Source: Desulfuromonadales bacterium (lineage in GTDB: Bacteria; Desulfobacterota; Desulfuromonadia; Desulfuromonadales; BM103). Taken from it: 64,000 nucleotides of DNA. Shown here in pieces: positions 55,585-63,608 of the stretch. Each line of letters opens with the position of its first letter. Position 1 is the stretch's first letter. Made by a program: the position numbers and the translations under genes. The stretch is taken from contig JACZKE010000052.1 in the NCBI GenBank assembly GCA_014860225.1, positions 62,001 to 126,000 on the forward strand, read 5' to 3'. Below the pieces are notes generated by a model. The model worked only from the letters and a program-made list of their open reading frames with translations. It was not told where the DNA came from and searched no databases.

Positions 55585-56991
55585 ATGATTGCAGAAGCCG
55601 GTTTCTTTATTCTTTACCTGATCTACGGGCTGGTCTTTTTTCTGATCGGTGCCGCCATTACCTCACGGGATCTGAGTTTCAGCGACCTGAAGGTGTCCCG
55701 GATTCTCTGGATTTTTGCCATGTTTGCCTATGTACACGGGGTGAACGAATGGTTCGTGCTCTTTCTCAACATGAATCACCAGCATATGCAGGGAAACCTT
55801 TACGCCTACCTGATGACGGGGCAGCTTCTCCTGCTGTGGCTTTCGTTCGCTTTTCTGTTCTGGTTTGGACTTGAACTGCTGCTGTTGAACAGGTCCCACA
55901 AAAGATACGGTATTTTGATTGCTCTTTCGGTCGCATTAATTATTCTGGGGCCTCCTGTTGCTGCCCTTCTGCTCAGGAACTATGGATTTTTCGACCTTTT
56001 CCTGCGCAACTTCGTCGCATTGCCGGGTGCGGTGATCTCGGGTTGGGGACTGATCCACTACGGCATGACCAAGGAGGTCCATAACCGTCGAGGCGGGAAA
56101 AACCTGACGTTTGCCGGTTACGCCATTCTTCTTTACGGATTTTTTGCCGGAATCCTGCCGTCTGGCATAAATCTGGCGGGGATTCCAATTGAGCTGTTCC
56201 GCGCTGTTTCCGCTTTACTGATCCTGCATTGCATCATGCGGGCGCTGCAGATCTTCGATGATGAGCGAAAGCATAAGATTGAAGAGAGCCTCAAGCGTTT
56301 TACGCAAAGTGAGAAAATGGTTTCTCTCGGCAAACTCTCCGCCGGGATTGCCCACGAGATCAATAATCCCCTGTCCAATGTGCTGTTGAATGTCGAGACA
56401 ATGGAGAAAGAGTTGCGACAGTCTGAAAAGTTGGACAGCAGGTCTCAAGATCGAATCGATGCGATCAAACGCAACCTGGACAGAGCGGCAAAAATTGCCG
56501 GCGAGCTCTTGTTTTTCTCTCACAATCGAGAGGCAGAGTTGATGCCGTTTAATTTGAACGAAGTTATTAACAAAACCTTCCGCCTCATTGGCAGTCGCCA
56601 GGAACTTTATGACTTCAAACTGGAACTCGGAGAGATTCCTGAAATTGATGGCATACCCTGGAAAATCGAGGAAGTATTGCTGAACCTTTTGATGAATGCC
56701 ATGGAAGCACTCCAGCCGGGGGGGGTAATCGAAGTGACCACCGGGGTTGATGGGGATAAACTCTGCTGCGCCGTTCGGGACCACGGTTCCGGAATTAGTG
56801 AAGAGGACCTCCGGTTTGTCCTGGATCCCTTTTTTACCACCAAGGAGCCAGGCAAGGGGACTGGGCTCGGCTTGTCGATATGTTTTGGTATCATGGAGTT
56901 GCATGGCGGTGAAATAAGCCTCAGCAGCACCTTGGGAGAAGGCACGACGGTACGGTTGTTATTCCCTCTGCCAGGAGGTTCAGTTCAATGA
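55585..56991 (+). CDS. Membrane sensor histidine kinase
   Basis: 468 residues. Seven hydrophobic segments (about 5-225) form the sensor region with no large outside loop. The dimerisation/phospho-acceptor region has His257 in GIAHEINNPLSNV. The ATPase domain shows LLNLLMNAMEAL, the Asp box DHGSGI, FFTTKEPGKGTGLGLSI. Class of ntrB/zraS-like kinases. The stop overlaps the regulator gene by 4 bp. The signal is unknown; a membrane-embedded or lipid/quinone-related cue is possible. Confidence 0.9.
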   Translation: MIAEAGFFILYLIYGLVFFLIGAAITSRDLSFSDLKVSRILWIFAMFAYVHGVNEWFVLFLNMNHQHMQGNLYAYLMTGQLLLLWLSFAFLFWFGLELLLLNRSHKRYGILIALSVALIILGPPVAALLLRNYGFFDLFLRNFVALPGAVISGWGLIHYGMTKEVHNRRGGKNLTFAGYAILLYGFFAGILPSGINLAGIPIELFRAVSALLILHCIMRALQIFDDERKHKIEESLKRFTQSEKMVSLGKLSAGIAHEINNPLSNVLLNVETMEKELRQSEKLDSRSQDRIDAIKRNLDRAAKIAGELLFFSHNREAELMPFNLNEVINKTFRLIGSRQELYDFKLELGEIPEIDGIPWKIEEVLLNLLMNAMEALQPGGVIEVTTGVDGDKLCCAVRDHGSGISEEDLRFVLDPFFTTKEPGKGTGLGLSICFGIMELHGGEISLSSTLGEGTTVRLLFPLPGGSVQ

Positions 56992-57638
56992 AAAGCATTC
57001 TTGTTGTCGATGACGACCACGAGTTGCGGGAAAATATCCGCGAGATCCTTGCCGGAGAAGGATTTGACGTAGACACCGCGAAGAATGGCAGCGAGGCACT
57101 TGAAATTGTTGGCAAGCGCGACTTTGCCCTGATCTTGCTGGACCTGATTATGCCCGGCCTCAGCGGTCTGGACACCCTCTTGCTGCTGCGCCGCCAGAAA
57201 CCACAGGTCAGGGTGGTCCTGATGACAGCTTTTTCGACGATTGAAAATGCAGTTGAGGCCATGCGTCGGGGAGCGGACGATTATCTGACCAAACCGTTCA
57301 AAACCTCGGATTTGCTGACAACGGTAAATCGTGTCCTCGAAGAAGCAAAGTTCAAGGCCTGCAAGGCGGTCCTCGACACGGACAGCACCTTCAATGCCAT
57401 GGCCAATCCGATCCGCAGGGAAATTTTGCAGCTGCTCAGTGCTAAAGGGAAATACCGGTTCATGGATTTGACCAGGGAACTTGGTATCGAAGACCACACC
57501 AAAGTGAACTTTCACCTGAAGATGCTAAAGGAAAATGGCCTTCTTGTTCAGGATGAGCAAAAATTTTATTGCCTCAGCGTCGAAGGCGAAAAAGTGACCC
57601 AATGCCTGAATGTCGTCATCCACAGCCTGACCAGCTGA
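56988..57638 (+). CDS. Response regulator with ArsR-like winged-helix output
   Basis: 216 residues. The receiver domain has Asp9/Asp10, phospho-site Asp52 in LLDLIMPG, Thr80 and Lys102. Residues about 131-216 form a winged helix of ArsR type: FNAMANPIRREILQLLSAKG then HTKVNFHLKMLKENGLL. No AAA+ domain is present even though the kinase type commonly pairs with sigma-54 activators. An ArsR-type output domain on a receiver is uncommon. No metal-binding Cys pattern is visible. Target genes unknown. Confidence 0.88.
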   Translation: MKSILVVDDDHELRENIREILAGEGFDVDTAKNGSEALEIVGKRDFALILLDLIMPGLSGLDTLLLLRRQKPQVRVVLMTAFSTIENAVEAMRRGADDYLTKPFKTSDLLTTVNRVLEEAKFKACKAVLDTDSTFNAMANPIRREILQLLSAKGKYRFMDLTRELGIEDHTKVNFHLKMLKENGLLVQDEQKFYCLSVEGEKVTQCLNVVIHSLTS

Positions 57639-57765
57639 GTGCTAAAATCTCCATAGTCACCTTCTTTATACTATTAGAACTGGACAAGGAGAGTCCTCTC
57701 CGATCTGCAGGGAAAACCCTTCCGGCCAGGAAACTTTTTTGAATTGCATCATAGAGTGCACCCAG

Positions 57766-57805
57766 AAAAGAAAAAGGCCTCGCAGTCGGTAGATTGCGAG
57801 GCCTT
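57766..57805 (-). terminator. Terminator of tRNA-Phe
   Basis: On the minus strand AAGGCCTCGCA, loop, TGCGAGGCCTT and then a T-rich tail. It starts about 9 nt past the CCA end and can also stop the response-regulator transcript. Confidence 0.88.
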
Positions 57806-57813
57806 ACATCTTG

Positions 57814-57889
<76 letters not shown>

Positions 57890-57900
57890 AAGGAAAGGGA

Positions 57901-57929
57901 TTTGTAACGAAAAGCGCGGTTTATGTCAA
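57901..57929 (-). promoter_or_regulatory. Promoter of tRNA-Phe
   Basis: On the minus strand TTGACA, a 17-bp spacer and TACAAA, with the start expected about five bases before the mature tRNA 5' end. A near-consensus layout. Confidence 0.75.
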
Positions 57930-58020
57930 GGAAAAAGCGGCGGCTGATTCTTTGCTTGCTTTCCGCGGTGCTTTTTGTTACCAAGAAGCACTATAACATT
58001 ATTGTCAAGGTGGCATCGTA

Positions 58021-58107
58021 ATGAAATATCAAGGTTGGTTGTTTGCAGATTATTACTTTTGGTCCGGCAGCTTTTTTTGCTTGCCTGACCGGGGTGCAGT
58101 CTGTTGA
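58021..58107 (+). CDS. Aromatic-rich leader peptide of aroF (28 aa)
   Basis: ATG 58021 has AAGGTGG seven bases upstream and the frame stops at TGA 58105-58107. The 28 residues begin MKYQGWLFADYYFWSGSFF: three Tyr, two Trp and four Phe, nearly a third aromatic, including a run of four (YYFW). This is the pattern of ribosome-stalling leader peptides (compare pheL and trpL). A terminator follows 25 nt later and aroF, the first enzyme of aromatic synthesis, comes next. A TATAAC (57992-57997) may be the -10 box. It is too short for ordinary ORF calling. Expression is inferred, not shown. Confidence 0.8.
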   Translation: MKYQGWLFADYYFWSGSFFCLPDRGAVC

Positions 58108-58132
58108 CGAGCAACTGTCGATAGAACTACTG

Positions 58133-58172
58133 AAACCACGGGCGGGCTCAATCGGGGCGCCTGTGGTTTTTT
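58133..58172 (+). terminator. Attenuator terminator A in the aroF leader
   Basis: AAACCACGGGCG pairs with CGCCTGTGGTTT over 12 bp (one G-U), loop of 13, and six T from 58167. Strong intrinsic terminator, placed where an attenuator would be. Confidence 0.85.
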
Positions 58173-58178
58173 CGTTTC

Positions 58179-58247
58179 GGGAAAGTAAACGATGAAGGCC
58201 GCCGGGCAAGTCCTGCCGGCCTTCATCTTTTTAACGTGAACTTTCCC
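58179..58247 (+). terminator. Second stem-loop B with outer clamp, just before aroF
   Basis: GATGAAGGCCG (58191-58201) pairs with CGGCCTTCATC (58217-58227) and is followed by five T. An outer stem GGGAAAGT (58179-58186) with ACTTTCCC (58240-58247) would enclose it and end three bases before the AGAGGAG ribosome binding site. Could be a second terminator or a translation-control structure. Confidence 0.75.
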
Positions 58248-58261
58248 AAGAGGAGACGAAC

Positions 58262-59281
58262 ATGATTATCGTTATGCGAAAAGGGGCCAGCAAGGACAAT
58301 CTGGCAGAAGTCAAAAAACGCATCAAGGAGCTGGGTTACCAGCCACACGTCATCCATGGCGAGACACGCAATGTGATTGGGGCCGTTGGTGATGAGCGTG
58401 GCAAAGACATTCTGCAGTCGATTGAATCGATGCCGGGCGTGGAAAATGTAGTGCCGATTCTCAAGCCGTACAAGCTGGCAAGCAAAGAGGTCAAGCCAGA
58501 GCCGACCACAGTCGAAATCGTTCCCGGGGTGACGGTTGGCGGTGACACCCTGACAGTGATGGCCGGTCCCTGTTCGGTCGAGAGCGAGGCGCAGATTCTT
58601 GAAACAGCGCGCGCTGTTAAGGCGGCCGGAGCGACGGTTCTGCGGGGGGGAGCCTTCAAGCCGCGTACCAGCCCCTATTCTTTCCAGGGGATGGAAGAGG
58701 ACGGTCTTAAGCTGCTGGCCCTGGCCCGGGAGGCTACCGGCCTGCCGATCGTCACTGAAGTCGTCAATCCCCGTGATGTCGAACTGGTTGCCAAGTATGC
58801 AGACATCATGCAGGTGGGAGCGCGAAATATACAGAACTTTGCCCTGCTCAAGATGCTCGGACAAATCGACAAACCGGTGCTCCTCAAACGTGGTATGGCG
58901 ACGACCATCCAGGAACTTCTGATGAGCGCCGAGTATATCCTTTCAGAAGGCAACCGCCGGGTTATACTCTGTGAACGCGGCATTCGCACTTTTGAGACAG
59001 CAACCCGCAACACCCTTGATATCTCGGCAATCCCGGTTCTGCGCGAGCAGACCCACCTGCCGATCATCATCGATCCCTCTCATGCGACCGGCCACGCTTC
59101 GCTGGTACCGAGTATGTGTTATGCCTCGGTGGCTGCCGGTTGCGATGGCCTGATCGTTGAGGTGCATCCAAGCCCGGAAACGGCAGCGAGTGATGGTCCG
59201 CAGTCATTGCGCCCGGCGGAATTCCAGATAATGATGTTGAAACTGGCGGAATTTGCAAAGGTGGTCGGTAAGAAACTTTGA
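58262..59281 (+). CDS. aroF: 3-deoxy-7-phosphoheptulonate synthase (type I-beta)
   Basis: Condenses phosphoenolpyruvate with erythrose-4-phosphate, the first step of the shikimate pathway. 339 residues. An N-terminal ferredoxin-like regulatory domain (about 1-70, [20 protein letters not shown]) comes before the barrel, as in Thermotoga-type enzymes where it gives aromatic feedback. [38 protein letters not shown] and [11 protein letters not shown] are conserved. GAGGAG lies before the ATG. Both leader attenuation and the regulatory domain point to control by aromatic amino acids. Confidence 0.96.
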   Translation: MIIVMRKGASKDNLAEVKKRIKELGYQPHVIHGETRNVIGAVGDERGKDILQSIESMPGVENVVPILKPYKLASKEVKPEPTTVEIVPGVTVGGDTLTVMAGPCSVESEAQILETARAVKAAGATVLRGGAFKPRTSPYSFQGMEEDGLKLLALAREATGLPIVTEVVNPRDVELVAKYADIMQVGARNIQNFALLKMLGQIDKPVLLKRGMATTIQELLMSAEYILSEGNRRVILCERGIRTFETATRNTLDISAIPVLREQTHLPIIIDPSHATGHASLVPSMCYASVAAGCDGLIVEVHPSPETAASDGPQSLRPAEFQIMMLKLAEFAKVVGKKL

Positions 59282-59308
59282 AAAAATACATTTGTTTTTG
59301 GAGTCCCC

Positions 59309-59584
59309 ATGTTCCTGATCCCATTGAACCAGATTGAAAGTGTTGACCTTGTGATTCATGCTTTGCGCATGGCAGGGGGTGATGCTGATTGCAGCATGTG
59401 CCCGGTGCGTAAAGTCTGTACCAAGCAGTGCCTGGCTGTGGCTGCCGGGATACAGCAGATGGTCGCGACTAACAGCTTGCCTAATATGGATATGCTTAAG
59501 GATGAAAAGGATCCAGGTCCCTTTAGTCGACCCGAGGGACCGGATAACGGTGGCGCAGGTTCGCACCTGCGGATTGTCAAGTGA
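59309..59584 (+). CDS. Small Cys-rich protein, function unknown
   Basis: 91 residues with GGAG before the ATG. Four cysteines in [14 protein letters not shown] (C-x2-C-x5-C-x3-C, about 28-41) suggest a bound metal or iron-sulfur cluster. The rest is Gly/Pro-rich and low in structure. It lies 27 bp after aroF and 33 bp before a DUF1015 gene, so it is probably cotranscribed with them. No family is recognised. Confidence 0.6.
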   Translation: MFLIPLNQIESVDLVIHALRMAGGDADCSMCPVRKVCTKQCLAVAAGIQQMVATNSLPNMDMLKDEKDPGPFSRPEGPDNGGAGSHLRIVK

Positions 59585-59617
59585 ATCGCAAGATAAACAG
59601 AGAGAGGAAGAGTTGAC

Positions 59618-60955
59618 ATGAATCTCGAGAAGCTGGCCCTGGGAATACCGACAATTCTGTTGCCCAATGCAGGCATCGACCTGGGTCACTGGGCGGTGAT
59701 TGCCTGTGATCAATATACCTCCGAGCCAGAATACTGGCAGGCTGTCGATCGTCTGGTTGCCGATCATCCTTCAACGCTGCGACTGATCTTCCCTGAGGTT
59801 TACCTGGAAGAAGATGATATTGACAAGCGCATCGACGATATCAACACTTGCATGGATCAATACGTGGCTGATGGTGTTCTGGTTGCCCAGCAACCGGGCT
59901 TTGTCCTGCTTGATCGCCAGACCAGCCATGTGCCGTCCCGCAAGGGCCTGGTCGTTGCCCTCGATCTTGAGGCATATGATTATCGTCCCGGTTCCAAAAC
60001 CCTGATACGGGCTACTGAAGGTACGATTGTTGACCGGCTACCGCCGCGCATTCGCGTCAGGGAAAATGCGGCAGTTGAGTTGCCGCATATCATGGTGCTG
60101 ATCGATGATCCGGAAATGACGGTTATCGAGCCGCTGTTTGCCGCCGAACTTGAGCAGGTTTATGACTTTGAGCTGATGCAGGGCAGCGGACATCTGCGCG
60201 GCTGGAAAGTCACTGAGAAACCCCTTCTGGATCGGGTCGGCAGCGCGCTGGGTCGTCTGGCAGAGAAAGATCGCTTCCAGAAGCGCTACGACGTCGACGA
60301 TGATGAAGTCATGCTCTATGCCATGGGTGATGGCAATCACAGCTTCGCTACCGCCAAGGCGATCTGGGAGCGGCTCAAGTCGGAGGCCGCTGATTCCGCT
60401 GATATCATGGATCATCCGGCCCGCTACGCCCTGGTTGAACTGGTTAACCTTCATGACCCGGGCCTTGAGTTCGAAGCGATCCACCGGGTGCTCTTTGATG
60501 TCGACGTGGAGGAACTGCTCAATCAGGCTGATGCATACTACCGTCAGGTTGGCACCCCATGTCGCATTGAGTGGTGTGATGATCACGATGCTGCTGAAGC
60601 CGCCGCCAGGGTTGCCGGAGCTGCCCATGCGGTTCCCTTTGTTGCCGCAGGCATCCATGGTTTTCTGAAGATTGACGATCCGGCGCTGACACTGGAAGTC
60701 GCGACCCTGCAAAACTTCCTGGATGAATATCTGAAAAATCATTCGCGCGCACGTATTGACTACATTCATGGTGAAGAAGCCGTGACTCGACTGGGCAGCC
60801 TGCAAGGTAACATCGGTTTCTATCTGCCGTCGATTTCCAAACACGATCTTTTTCGTACCATCGTTCGCGATGGTGCTTTGCCGCGCAAGACCTTTTCCAT
60901 GGGCGAAGCTGACGAAAAACGTTTCTACCTGGAAGCGCGTAGGATTACCCGCTGA
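59618..60955 (+). CDS. DUF1015 family protein
   Basis: 445 residues, full length for DUF1015 (also described as SpoU-unrelated serine-kinase-like hypothetical). Conserved runs are GHWAVIACDQYTSEPEYWQ (about 23-41), YAMGDGNHSFATAKAIW and GFYLPSISKHDLF. Enzyme activity is unknown to me. Located between aroF and the serA/serC pair, and DUF1015 genes commonly sit with serine-synthesis genes, which suggests a related role. Ends at a strong terminator. Confidence 0.85.
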   Translation: MNLEKLALGIPTILLPNAGIDLGHWAVIACDQYTSEPEYWQAVDRLVADHPSTLRLIFPEVYLEEDDIDKRIDDINTCMDQYVADGVLVAQQPGFVLLDRQTSHVPSRKGLVVALDLEAYDYRPGSKTLIRATEGTIVDRLPPRIRVRENAAVELPHIMVLIDDPEMTVIEPLFAAELEQVYDFELMQGSGHLRGWKVTEKPLLDRVGSALGRLAEKDRFQKRYDVDDDEVMLYAMGDGNHSFATAKAIWERLKSEAADSADIMDHPARYALVELVNLHDPGLEFEAIHRVLFDVDVEELLNQADAYYRQVGTPCRIEWCDDHDAAEAAARVAGAAHAVPFVAAGIHGFLKIDDPALTLEVATLQNFLDEYLKNHSRARIDYIHGEEAVTRLGSLQGNIGFYLPSISKHDLFRTIVRDGALPRKTFSMGEADEKRFYLEARRITR

Positions 60956-60960
60956 TTCCA

Positions 60961-60989
60961 TTGACAACCTGCCGGAAAAGTAGTAAAAA
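60961..60989 (+). promoter_or_regulatory. Candidate promoter of the second serA, inside a terminator
   Basis: TTGACA (60961-60966), a 17-bp spacer and TAAAAA (60984-60989). The spacer covers the left arm of the terminator at 60968-61012. A transcript from here starts within the right arm and so cannot form the terminator. Confidence 0.45.
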
Positions 60990-61012
60990 CGGCCTTCCGG
61001 CAGGCTTTTTTG
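60968..61012 (+). terminator. Rho-independent terminator after DUF1015 gene
   Basis: CCTGCCGGAA and TTCCGGCAGG around a 17-base loop, then six T. Confidence 0.88.
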
Positions 61013-61032
61013 TAATTACCAAGGAGCTTCTG

Positions 61033-62202
61033 ATGTACAAAGTCCGCACCTATAATAAAATCTCTGTCAAGGGTCTGCAAAAGTTCTCCCTCGACAAGTA
61101 TGAAATCGCCAGCGAGATCGGTTCTCCTGATGCAGTCATGCTGCGTAGTCATGTGCTGCAACCAGAAGATATCGAGACGTCGGTCAAGGCAATTGGTCGG
61201 GCTGGCGCCGGAGTCAACAATATTCCGGTCGGAAATTGTACGGAGCGCGGTATCGTGGTCTTTAATGCGCCGGGTGCTAACGCCAATGCCGTCAAAGAGC
61301 TGGCTGTTGCGGCGATGCTGCTGTCTTCGCGTGATATCGTCGGCGCAATCGAGTTTGTCCGCAGGGAAGGGCAAGGCAAGAACGCCGAGGAACTGCATAA
61401 ACTGGTAGAAGATGGCAAGAAGACCTATGGCGGTACTGAGCTCAAGGGCAAAACCCTTGGCGTCGTCGGTCTCGGTGCTATTGGCTCCCTCGTCGCAGAA
61501 ACCGGCCTGATGTTTGGTATGAAAGTGCTTGGTTATGATCCGGCCCTGTCCGTTGATGCAGCCTGGCGTCTCTCGCCTGACATCGAGCGCATGGAGAATA
61601 TGCAGTCGCTGCTCTCCAAGTCGGATATCGTGACTCTGCATCTGCCGGTTCTCGAAGCGACCCGGAACCTGATCAACAAAGATCTGATCGACAGCTTCAA
61701 GCGCGGGGCAACCCTGATCAACCTGTCACGGGAGAAGGTGGCGGATAGCGAGGCGATCCTGCTTGGTTTGGAGAACGGTCGGATCGGCAAGTATCTCACA
61801 GATTTCCCGGTGCCGGAACTCATCGGCAACGACAAGGTTGTACCGATTCCGCATCTTGGCGCCAGCACCGAAGAAGCGGAAGAAAACTGCGCCATCATGG
61901 TGGCCGAACAGTTGATTGATTTCCTCGAGAATGGCAACATCAAGAACGCTGTCAATTTCCCCACCATCGCCCTGGAACGCAATGGCGGTTATCGTCTCGC
62001 ATTCTCCAACCGCAACGTTCCCAAGATGCTCAACCAGGTTCTTTCGGTTCTGGCGGATCGTGAAATCAACGTGATCGACATGATCAACAAGAGCCGCGAC
62101 GAAATAGCCTATAACATTCTCGACATTGAAACCGAGCCGTCTGCCGAGCTTATTCAGGCTCTGGAAGAGATTGACGGGGTTATCAAGGTGCGGACTCTCT
62201 AA
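61033..62202 (+). CDS. serA: D-3-phosphoglycerate dehydrogenase, short form with C-terminal ACT domain
   Basis: 389 residues from ATG 61033 (AAGGAG six bases before). NAD motif GVVGLGAIGSLVAE, catalytic region LINLSREKVADSEAI and HLGASTEEAEENCA. The ACT-like end (about 315-389, VLSVLADREINVIDMINKS) is fused directly without the intervening domain. Paralogue of the long SerA at 16993-18576, and only this one is next to serC. Likely the main serine-pathway enzyme; the other may have a separate regulation or substrate. Confidence 0.93.
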   Translation: MYKVRTYNKISVKGLQKFSLDKYEIASEIGSPDAVMLRSHVLQPEDIETSVKAIGRAGAGVNNIPVGNCTERGIVVFNAPGANANAVKELAVAAMLLSSRDIVGAIEFVRREGQGKNAEELHKLVEDGKKTYGGTELKGKTLGVVGLGAIGSLVAETGLMFGMKVLGYDPALSVDAAWRLSPDIERMENMQSLLSKSDIVTLHLPVLEATRNLINKDLIDSFKRGATLINLSREKVADSEAILLGLENGRIGKYLTDFPVPELIGNDKVVPIPHLGASTEEAEENCAIMVAEQLIDFLENGNIKNAVNFPTIALERNGGYRLAFSNRNVPKMLNQVLSVLADREINVIDMINKSRDEIAYNILDIETEPSAELIQALEEIDGVIKVRTL

Positions 62203-62217
62203 AAAAGAGATTATGAC

Positions 62218-62384
62218 CCAAAAAAGGTCGAGATTGCCACCAAGACACGAAGACACCAAGAAAACCAAAAGGGAAAGAGATTCTCGATTACCTTTAAGGA
62301 GGCTTCTTCAGAAACGATTATCTTGCCCCTGGCTTTATGATTTCCTTCGAGTCTTGGTGCCTTTGTGGCTGGCCTTTTTTTGGA
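62218..62384. repeat. Inverted-repeat element between serA and serC
   Basis: CCAAAAAAGG (62219-62228) pairs with CCTTTTTTTGG at the far end. The next arm, GCCACCAAGACACGAAGACA, pairs imperfectly with the complement of CTTCGAGTCTTGGTGCC. The type of CACCAAGACAC repeat seen often in bacterial genomes. It lies within the presumed serA-serC operon. Confidence 0.75.
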
Positions 62385-62429
62385 CTGTGAACCCTATAAA
62401 AAACCTAAGTAAGATGACAGGAGAACGAC

Positions 62430-63521
62430 ATGTCCCAGCAGGTCTATAATTTCGGTGCCGGTCCGGCGATGCTGCCGATCCCGGTGATGGAGCAGGTTCG
62501 CGACGAATTCCTCGACTTTCAGGGAATGGGGATCTCCATCATTGAGATCAGCCATCGCGCCAAGCAGTTTGAAAAGGTTCTGGTTGATGCCCAGGACCGT
62601 TTCCGCCAGTTGACCAACCTGCCGGACAACTACAAGATTCTCTTCGTTCACGGTGGTGCTCGCATGCAGTTTGCCGCTCTGCCGCTCAACCTGGCCGGGC
62701 GCTCCGCCAGCAAGAAATGCCTCTATGTCGAAAGTGGCAACTTCGCCAAGCTCGCCCACAAGGATGCCAAGCCATTTGGTGACATCCGGGTCATTGCCAG
62801 TAGCGCCGAGACCAGTTACGACCGCATTCCGAACCTGGATGCGTCGATGATTGACCAGGACGCTGCCTATCTGCACGTGACCGGCAATAACACCCTGTAC
62901 GGTTCGCGCTGGCAGACTTTTCCGGAGACCGGTGAGGTGCCGCTGATAGTCGATCAGACTTCTGAAATGCTCTCGCGGGTACTCGACTACAGCAAGTTCG
63001 GCTGTGTTTATGCCGGGTTGCAGAAGAACCTCGGACCGGCTGGAACAGCCATCGTGGTGATCCGAGAAGACCTGCTCGAATACGCCTCGCCGCAGACTCC
63101 GACTCTGCTCAACTATAAGGTTTGCGCTGCCGACAACTCATTGACCAATACGGCGAATACCTTCGCCATCTATGTCACCGGTCTGGTTCTGGATTGGCTG
63201 CAGCAGCAGGGCGGGGTGGCCGCCATCGAGAAAATCAACGAGCAGAAGGCCAAGATCCTTTATGATCTGATCGACTCCAGCGATTACTATCGCGGGGTGA
63301 TCCTGCCTGAGTTCCGCGGCACTATGAACGTCAGCTTCAACCTGCCAAGTGAAGATCTTGAAGCAAAATTTCTCAAAGAAGCGGGGGCGTTCGGTCTCTA
63401 TGCACTCAAAGGCCACCGCAGCGTTGGTGGTATACGCGCTTCGATCTATAACGCCATGCCTTTGATCGGGGTCGAAGTGCTGGCCGGATTTATGAAGGAA
63501 TTCGAGAGTAATAACGGTTGA
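62430..63521 (+). CDS. serC: Phosphoserine aminotransferase
   Basis: Converts 3-phosphohydroxypyruvate and glutamate to phosphoserine; may also act in vitamin B6 synthesis. 363 residues. YNFGAGPAMLPIPVM at the start, HGGARMQFAALPLNL and the PLP lysine Lys199 in YAGLQKNLGPAG. AGGAGAACGAC is before the ATG. Downstream of serA and the repeat element. Confidence 0.97.
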   Translation: MSQQVYNFGAGPAMLPIPVMEQVRDEFLDFQGMGISIIEISHRAKQFEKVLVDAQDRFRQLTNLPDNYKILFVHGGARMQFAALPLNLAGRSASKKCLYVESGNFAKLAHKDAKPFGDIRVIASSAETSYDRIPNLDASMIDQDAAYLHVTGNNTLYGSRWQTFPETGEVPLIVDQTSEMLSRVLDYSKFGCVYAGLQKNLGPAGTAIVVIREDLLEYASPQTPTLLNYKVCAADNSLTNTANTFAIYVTGLVLDWLQQQGGVAAIEKINEQKAKILYDLIDSSDYYRGVILPEFRGTMNVSFNLPSEDLEAKFLKEAGAFGLYALKGHRSVGGIRASIYNAMPLIGVEVLAGFMKEFESNNG

Positions 63522-63555
63522 GTCGTTGAGCGTTTACTGAAGTCTAAACAAATGG

Positions 63556-63587
63556 GGGACACTTGTCGGCTGGAAAGTGTCCCTTTT
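63556..63587 (+). terminator. Stem-loop terminator after serC
   Basis: GGGACACTT and AAGTGTCCC around a ten-base loop, then TTTTCATTTC. The T-run is weak. Confidence 0.65.
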
Positions 63588-63608
63588 CATTTCAAAGGGA
63601 TAATTCAT

